From Planctomycetota bacterium (GTDB lineage: Bacteria > Planctomycetota > Phycisphaerae > Sedimentisphaerales > Anaerohalosphaeraceae), in the NCBI GenBank assembly GCA_019456245.1, contig VRUF01000140.1, forward strand, positions 1 to 7,305: a stretch of DNA of 7,305 nt, written 5' to 3'. Positions within the stretch are counted from its first letter, which is position 1, and each line of letters opens with the position of its first letter. Below are positions 3,645 to 7,305 of this stretch, piece after piece. Both the position numbers and the translations under genes were made by a program. Under the pieces are notes generated by a model. That model ran no database searches, had not been told where the DNA came from, and saw only the letters and a list, made by a program, of their open reading frames with translations.

Positions 3645-4190
3645 TTACACTCCACCCCGAACACAACGCAAACTGCCGAATGGATCACTTTTAGCATTTG
3701 CCGCTACTGAACCAAAAGTAAATGCAATTCTCCAGGCACTTGTAGTCAACTGCCTGTAGGTTGTCGAAGTCCAAAAAATATTTGAACCCGTATTGGAAAA
3801 CGGCGGCTCGTCGATTGAGGACAGCGTTTTGCTGTAATTCACTATACTCATCAATTCCTTGACATTAGGCAGCCGCCAATCGGTGAACCCTGCGAAAGTC
3901 AACGCTTCGGCATACGTTACAGCAAAACTCCAGGTACTCACACCACCTAAATTACAGCCGGCGGCATTGCCGTCGGCGGCCCACATCAAACCCGTCGCCC
4001 TGTCGATCACAACAACGTCGCCGCCGATCGTCTTTGAAACAAACCTGACTTTATTATTGCTGTTGAGTCGGCCCTTCCACCAGCCGGCCTCATACGTTCC
4101 GTCATCGCCGGCTTGATATTCGACCGTCTGGCCTGTTTTAGGCAGCTGCCTTGTTATAATATTTTTATGATGCTTGGGCGTTTTATTCAT
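3645..4190 (-). CDS. Lcl/DUF1566 C-type-lectin-like protein
   Basis: The 181-residue protein carries the hallmarks of the Lcl C-terminal (DUF1566) domain: LPKTGQTVEYQAGDDGTYEAG near 16-36, VIDRATGLMW (61-70), a WSFAVTYAEAL helix (87-97), DWRLPNVKEL (104-113), FWTST (139-143) and the closing LRCVR (174-178). Family members adopt a C-type-lectin-like fold and in phages are often surface or receptor-binding proteins. The start ATG at 4188-4190 gives an 8-base overlap with the upstream gene; an ATG 14 codons earlier would overlap by 50 bases. The SD is weak, so coupling is likely. The last ~45 codons look richer in A/T-ending codons than the first part. C-lectin folds are also targets of diversity-generating retroelements, but no template repeat or reverse transcriptase is present here. 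Confidence 0.88.
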   Translation of the reverse strand: MNKTPKHHKNIITRQLPKTGQTVEYQAGDDGTYEAGWWKGRLNSNNKVRFVSKTIGGDVVVIDRATGLMWAADGNAAGCNLGGVSTWSFAVTYAEALTFAGFTDWRLPNVKELMSIVNYSKTLSSIDEPPFSNTGSNIFWTSTTYRQLTTSAWRIAFTFGSVAANAKSDPFGSLRCVRGGV

Positions 4191-4785
4191 AAACCACGAA
4201 CACCTTTTCCCCTGCCACTTCAAAATTCGCATTTATCCGATTAAGGTTGTAGATCGCAACTTCTAAGGATTCACCAGGATCCAAAGGAAAACACTCGTCC
4301 TGGACCGCCGCCGTGTCAAAATCGATCCAGGCGATGCCGGTGTTCTTAACGTCGGCTTTTACAACCGCCCTGTTTGCCGGCTGGTCGGCGCCGGTAACGT
4401 TCGTGTCGGCGGAAGCGTGGGTGATCTTATCAACCGGCTGCGCAGGACCTGCCGCCGGCTGTTCGTCTATGATCTCCAGGTGTATGCCGATCAGTAAGGT
4501 CATCGATTCGCCGGCCTGCGCTATATTACTTAAAGTAATATACGGAAAGGTAGTTTTGATCACCCGCCCTGCTTTGAGGGGAATCGTGTCGGCGTTGTTT
4601 TTGTTGGAGAATTTTATCGTCGGCGCCGCCGACGGGTCCGTCAGACTTTCAACTTTCAAAAAATCACCGGCGATCGGGATCAGATAATTTGTCCTGGCCT
4701 GCGCAAGATCAATCTCCAGCTTTTGCAGATTGTCATAACGCCTGTCAACTTGCTCTTTTAATTGTCCGTCCCAGTCTAAGCTCAT
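4183..4785 (-). CDS. Two-domain beta-rich virion-like protein, copy 2
   Basis: This 200-residue protein has a helical start (residues 5-31), a first beta domain (about 33-108, with TIKFSNKN, FPYITLSNI, MTLLIGIHL) and a second beta domain (about 140-200, with VKNTGIAWIDF, PLDPGESLEVAI, INANFEVAG). Both domains align segment by segment with the protein at 5854-6501: A/IxIKF, PFxxYxTxxN/S, TxLxGL, then NTGIxxIxF, LxxGxSxxV, IxA. The two are therefore paralogues. The NTGIxxIxF plus LxPGxS pattern is common in phage capsid-associated, spike or fibre proteins. The start overlaps the stop of the 136-residue gene (ATGA), with GAGG five bases upstream. The exact virion role is unknown; capsid or spike are the main options. 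Confidence 0.82.
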   Translation of the reverse strand: MSLDWDGQLKEQVDRRYDNLQKLEIDLAQARTNYLIPIAGDFLKVESLTDPSAAPTIKFSNKNNADTIPLKAGRVIKTTFPYITLSNIAQAGESMTLLIGIHLEIIDEQPAAGPAQPVDKITHASADTNVTGADQPANRAVVKADVKNTGIAWIDFDTAAVQDECFPLDPGESLEVAIYNLNRINANFEVAGEKVFVVYE

Positions 4786-5192
4786 TTTTTCCTCAACAAA
4801 AAATAACCCACTACAACCGCAATAGGTACCAGTACCGCCGTCCCGATCATCGCCGCCTTCTTTGCGATCCTGTATGCTTTTTTAATACCCGTAAATATTA
4901 AAACCGGCGCGGCAACTGCCATAATCGTTGACTGCATAAAGCCGACCGATATCCTTTTGCCAAGCCCTGCTTTTTCGCCGGTGTCGATATGCTCGATGCG
5001 CAAAACCAAATCTTTTCCCAGGTAACTTGAGCTGATAAGTTCCAGGTCCGGCCTGGCCCTGAGCTTGTTTTCGATCAAAGCGATCTGCGCAGCACGGACC
5101 CAGGTATTGTTTGTGATCCACTCGAAATGATATTCGATAACATCGCCGTCGCTGAGCAGCTCATCTTTACTTATCTCGATTTTCGTTGTCAT
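4782..5192 (-). CDS. Membrane protein with C-terminal LLRKK tail, copy 2
   Basis: The 136-residue protein has a soluble N-terminal domain (1-75) rich in alternating strands (VIEYHFEWI, LVLRIEHI) and two hydrophobic segments, about 82-102 and 113-133, ending in FLLRKK. The positive C-terminus suggests it stays in the cytoplasm or virion interior. The tail LLRKK is shared with the unrelated-looking protein at 6504-7088, and both precede a paralogous beta-rich gene. The start ATG at 5190-5192 has only AAGGG nine bases upstream, so initiation may be weaker than for its neighbours. A 70-base gap containing a T9 tract separates it from the gene before. A virion membrane protein is the likeliest role. 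Confidence 0.83.
   Translation of the reverse strand: MTTKIEISKDELLSDGDVIEYHFEWITNNTWVRAAQIALIENKLRARPDLELISSSYLGKDLVLRIEHIDTGEKAGLGKRISVGFMQSTIMAVAAPVLIFTGIKKAYRIAKKAAMIGTAVLVPIAVVVGYFLLRKK
4785..4802 (-). repeat. Shared 18-mer encoding RKK tail and SD (copy 2)
   Basis: The 18 bases are identical to 6507-6524. On the minus strand the segment reads TTTTTGTTGAGGAAAAAA. It encodes the final LLRKK of the membrane protein and at the same time supplies the GAGG ribosome site of the next gene, so one sequence has two uses. Confidence 0.85.
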
Positions 5193-5262
5193 TGCAAAAA
5201 TCCCTTATCGCCACATCGATTCTAAGCCTTTAAAAAAAAAGTTTAGGTATTACAGTATCGGA

Positions 5263-5544
5263 TTATTCGACATAATCAGCCGGCAATCCGCCTTCGGCCT
5301 TCAACTGATCGATCGCTATCTCTCGCATTCGTTTTTGGATCTTGTTTTCATTGTCGCGTTTCTCGATGTCCGCCGGATCGACATACACATCGAGCGCGTC
5401 AAGCGCTGCCTTATCTGCAACCTCGATATATTCCAGGCCGTCCCTTAAGTTATGGTCCCCCGCCGGCAATTCAGCTTTTGAAAAAATCCTGCCGGCGGCG
5501 TCCTCGTAATAACCAAAACCTGTTTTTACAATAAAAGTTTTCAT
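5263..5544 (-). CDS. Small phage-type protein, 93 residues
   Basis: The start ATG at 5542-5544 overlaps the preceding stop by one base (TGATG), a coupling arrangement. The N-terminal half is beta-like (KTFIVKTGFGYYEDAAGRIF, then LEYIEVADKAALDAL). The C-terminal part (58-93) is helical and charged (DIEKRDNENKIQKRMREIAIDQLKAEGG). There is no signal, membrane span or metal motif. Small proteins that start KTFIVKTxFGYYxD and end in a charged helix often follow fibre or spike genes in phages, as this one does, and an assembly-accessory role is possible. I cannot assign a family with certainty. Confidence 0.8.
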   Translation of the reverse strand: MKTFIVKTGFGYYEDAAGRIFSKAELPAGDHNLRDGLEYIEVADKAALDALDVYVDPADIEKRDNENKIQKRMREIAIDQLKAEGGLPADYVE

Positions 5545-5852
5545 CAGTAGTCATACTCAAAAGGTATCCAAAACACATTATCAGCCCCGACTACTTTCCA
5601 ATAGTCGTCTTTTTTTACATCGAAAGTCAAACCACCATATTGGCCGCCGACTGCTTCGCGGTGTCCCCTTGCAACAAGCGATCCTGTCGGGTCCGCGTTT
5701 CCGTCAGTGTACCCAAGTAAATCAGTAGCCGTTCCCGTCATCGCCGTCACCTGCCCTGCTGTCGCTGGTTGATATACCGTATTGTTCAACTTACTAACTC
5801 GGGTCCCGAGCCTGAACGTTTTTGGTGCCGGTGTCGAAATATCCGCTCCCAT
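5544..5852 (-). CDS. Small beta-rich virion/fibre-like protein, 102 residues
   Basis: Three in-frame starts compete. I chose the ATG at 5850-5852 because GGAG lies nine bases upstream; ATG 5865-5867 overlaps the previous gene and lacks a site. The sequence has YQPATAGQVTAMT (about 28-40), LLGYTDGNADPTGSLVARGH (47-66), and the C-terminal pattern GGLTFDVKKDDYWKVVGADNVFWIPF (73-98). The last is typical of the small trimeric beta modules ending in PVkkGdYWkV..WiP that occur in phage fibre and spike proteins (recognised from memory of such sequences, not a search). It follows the larger beta-rich paralogue after a 1-base gap, so the two may form one spike or vertex complex. Confidence 0.8.
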   Translation of the reverse strand: MGADISTPAPKTFRLGTRVSKLNNTVYQPATAGQVTAMTGTATDLLGYTDGNADPTGSLVARGHREAVGGQYGGLTFDVKKDDYWKVVGADNVFWIPFEYDY

Positions 5853-5853
5853 A

Positions 5854-6501
5854 TTACCATTCTCCATAACCAAGCAGTTGACCGGCCGCCGTCGCGATCG
5901 CGTGTATCGCCCCGCGATAATCATCGACATCAAAACTCATACCGGCCTGCAATTCGGCAACCCATTTTGTAGTTGTAACCGTGTTGTTAAAACCGATATA
6001 AATTATTCCGGTGTTCGTGGACTTGGCCTGGACTATACAGGCCTTGCGGTTTGCGTTGCTGACCAGGACCTCCGACTGCACAGCTCCGATCGTTTTTTCC
6101 GTGTCCCAGTTTTCAAATGCCGTGTCGCCTCGAAGTTCGCCTTCGATGACAGCCATCGAAGCGATGTCGCTGGAGCGATTATCTATGGGTTCGGCCTTGC
6201 CTATTTCCTCCAGGCCCACAAGGATCGTCATCGTACCTGTCAGGCCGGACGCGACCGTTACATAAAACCGCTCGAACGGTATCCGGTATCCCTGCTGCCT
6301 GACAAAAGGAATTATTGTATTGCGGACTTCATTAAACTTGATCTCGATAGCACTGGTCGAGTCCGGCGCGTCCCAGATATAAATCCTGTTACCGGAAACT
6401 GCAAACTCCTGGTCCGTTACGGCAACCGATAGATCTATCAGTACCTTGCGAACATCGTGGCCGGCGGCCTTGATCTTTGCTAAGTTTTCCGTAAAGCTCA
6501 T
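5854..6501 (-). CDS. Two-domain beta-rich virion-like protein, copy 1
   Basis: The 215-residue protein starts with a short amphipathic helix (ENLAKIKAAGHDVRKVL), followed by a beta domain (about 20-97: IEIKFNE, IPFERFYVTVAS, MTILVGLEEI) and a second one (about 140-215: NTGIIYIGFNN, LQAGMSFDVDDYRGAIHAIA). Both domains match the 200-residue protein at 4183-4785. The start ATG at 6499-6501 lies two bases after the stop of the LLRKK protein, with GAGG eleven bases upstream. A same-frame extension 45 codons upstream would overlap the LLRKK gene and is rejected. The NTGIIYIGF segment is common in phage virion surface proteins. Two related ~200-residue beta proteins in one small genome would suit either two capsid subunits or two spike subunits; I cannot decide. 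Confidence 0.82.
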   Translation of the reverse strand: MSFTENLAKIKAAGHDVRKVLIDLSVAVTDQEFAVSGNRIYIWDAPDSTSAIEIKFNEVRNTIIPFVRQQGYRIPFERFYVTVASGLTGTMTILVGLEEIGKAEPIDNRSSDIASMAVIEGELRGDTAFENWDTEKTIGAVQSEVLVSNANRKACIVQAKSTNTGIIYIGFNNTVTTTKWVAELQAGMSFDVDDYRGAIHAIATAAGQLLGYGEW

Positions 6502-6503
6502 TT

Positions 6504-7088
6504 TTATTTTTTCCTCAACAAAAATAAGATCAACAGCCCGCCGGCAGCTAAGACCATCGTATTGACGCCGGCTTTTTTCGGAGCAACGCCGGCGCGAAAT
6601 TGGCCTTTTTCCTGCTGACCGAAAAACACCGGCCAAACGCCGGACGGCGCCATGGCCGGCGGCGCCGGAGCCGGTGAAGGCAGCGGGGGCGGCGGCTCGG
6701 GCCCTAAATACCTTGACACGTCATCAGCCAGGTACCTGTTGTACAGGGCCGGTGCTAATTCCCTGAATATGTCTCCTGCACTTTCCCAAAACGTAGGCCT
6801 GTCGGCGGCGCTTGCCAGTGCGGCCGATCCTACGTTGCCGGACACCAATTCCTCCTCGATAAATCTTGCACGCTGAGCGTTCCGTAAAGTTTCGGCCTGT
6901 CCGGATATGCTGTCCCAATAGTTCACACTGCCCATCGGCTCCATAATCTGCGTTCTGATCACCGGCTTGGGCTGAAATATACTGGCAAAGCCTGAACCGA
7001 TGTTCGAGGCAAAATCGCCAACGAACGTTACCGCGCCGCCGACAATGTCGCCGGCTGCCAAAATCGGATTAAAACTCCCCTGACTCAT
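6504..7088 (-). CDS. Membrane-anchored protein with proline-rich linker and LLRKK tail, copy 1
   Basis: This 194-residue protein has a glycine/alanine-rich hydrophobic N-terminus (about 8-38, ILAAGDIVGGAVTFVGDF, membrane-interacting or amphipathic) and a helical middle (60-128). A proline-rich hinge follows (130-148, EPPPPLPSPAPAPP), then a C-terminal membrane span (175-191) ending LLRKK. No enzyme motif is visible. The start ATG at 7086-7088 overlaps the upstream stop (ATGA), with a GGAAGG-type site eight or so bases upstream. The order of soluble body, flexible hinge and tail anchor suggests a protein projecting from a membrane, for example linking a virion membrane to the shell or to a spike. 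It precedes the beta-rich copy 1 gene. Confidence 0.83.
   Translation of the reverse strand: MSQGSFNPILAAGDIVGGAVTFVGDFASNIGSGFASIFQPKPVIRTQIMEPMGSVNYWDSISGQAETLRNAQRARFIEEELVSGNVGSAALASAADRPTFWESAGDIFRELAPALYNRYLADDVSRYLGPEPPPPLPSPAPAPPAMAPSGVWPVFFGQQEKGQFRAGVAPKKAGVNTMVLAAGGLLILFLLRKK
6507..6524 (-). repeat. Shared 18-mer encoding RKK tail and SD (copy 1)
   Basis: Identical over 18 bases to 4785-4802. Here an extra TAAAA follows before the next ATG, so the stop is TAA rather than the ATGA overlap seen in copy 2 and the SD spacing is eleven instead of five. Confidence 0.85.
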
Positions 7089-7305
7089 AATCGGATCCTT
7101 CCTTTTTTAACGAACAAAAAATAAAACACCGCAGCTCCGACGATCCACATCGTATAGTTTTGCGGCTTTGGCTGCGCAGCCGGCGTTACAAACGTTTCCT
7201 GCTTTCCTTGTTTTTCCTGCCGGTCCAGAACGTCGGCCAACAGTTCTATTATATTTTCCGACGTAAAAAACTCGTCGGTCTGTTTTTGCTTTTTATCCTC
7301 AAGTG
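7085..7305 (-). CDS. C-terminal part of a tail-anchored membrane protein (5' end outside window)
   Basis: The frame is open from the right edge for 72 codons to a TGA at 7085-7087 that overlaps the next start (ATGA). Residues 1-36 of the fragment are helical and charged (DKKQKQTDEFF, NIIELLADVLDRQEKQGKQE). A short Pro/Ala/Gln linker (40-48) leads to one membrane span (51-65, TMWIVGAAVFYFLFV) and then KKGRIRL. Body, Pro-rich linker, C-terminal span and Lys pair are the same layout as the protein at 6504-7088. The DNA around its end (TATTTTTTGTT, then AAAAAAGGAAGG) resembles the other two tails and again supplies the next gene's ribosome site. Function unknown; virion membrane protein is the likeliest. 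Confidence 0.82.
   Translation of the reverse strand, partial: LEDKKQKQTDEFFTSENIIELLADVLDRQEKQGKQETFVTPAAQPKPQNYTMWIVGAAVFYFLFVKKGRIRL

Noticed and set aside
3645..3800. Complete diversity-generating retroelement
   Set aside because: No second copy of the lectin gene end and no reverse transcriptase is in the window, so only the possibility of a target gene remains.
4882..5121. Minus-strand frame, 79 codons
   Set aside because: It is internal to the 136-residue membrane protein gene in another frame, with no independent start signal.
5193..5262. Promoter or terminator in the 70-base gap
   Set aside because: It holds a T9 tract and short A/T pairing only; no convincing -35/-10 or stem was found.
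5782..6432. Long plus-strand open frame, 216 codons
   Set aside because: It lies opposite the beta-rich genes, which have good starts, tight spacing and paralogue support; the plus-strand product has no recognisable composition or ribosome site.
6502..6636. N-terminal extension of the beta-rich copy 1 protein
   Set aside because: It would overlap the LLRKK gene by about 130 bases; the ATG at 6499-6501 follows that gene's stop directly and has an SD.

Overview
The window looks like a stretch of a small virus (phage) genome. All seventeen coding regions I can support lie on the minus strand. They are short, packed with ATGA-type or few-base overlaps, and mostly preceded by GGAGG/GAGG-like ribosome sites. 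The promoters are TTGACA-type, which suggests a bacterial host. The lipoprotein suggests, without proving, a cell envelope of Gram-negative type. No polymerase, Rep, terminase, packaging ATPase or integrase is visible, so the virus family cannot be fixed from this piece. The many membrane proteins, small beta-rich virion-like proteins and a tiny protamine-like protein would fit a small virus with a lipid component, but that is inference.

Layout in transcription order (right to left). Positions 7305-3289 hold a likely virion block. It contains two copies of a two-gene cassette, each a protein with a C-terminal membrane tail ending LLRKK followed by a ~200-residue two-domain beta-rich protein (6504-7088 with 5854-6501, and 4782-5192 with 4183-4785). 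Also in the block are two small virion-associated-looking proteins (5544-5852, 5263-5544), an Lcl/DUF1566 lectin-like protein (3645-4190), a beta-plus-coiled-coil protein (3460-3639) and a 55-residue protein that is half Arg/Lys (3289-3456). Positions 3214-2661 hold a lipoprotein and an XhlA-like coiled-coil/membrane protein, a plausible lysis pair. Positions 2578-2174 hold a small zinc-binding protein and a 58-residue protein.

Positions 1602-2173 hold no conventional gene but are dense in structure: back-to-back sigma70-like promoters, several hairpins, a candidate plus-strand structured RNA ending in a terminator-like hairpin, a 19-base repeat copied over the next gene's start codon, and an adjacent perfect DnaA-box 9-mer. 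This looks like a regulatory or replication-control region. Positions 1601-1 hold a second minus-strand operon: a 149-residue protein, a coiled-coil protein, an acidic zinc-ribbon protein, and a basic/membrane protein that runs off the left edge.

The most interesting items are the candidate RNA at 1991-2094, the start-codon hairpin and duplicated start at 1591-1678, the duplicated membrane-tail/beta-protein cassette, the protamine-like gene, and the strong enrichment of the palindrome GCCGGC.
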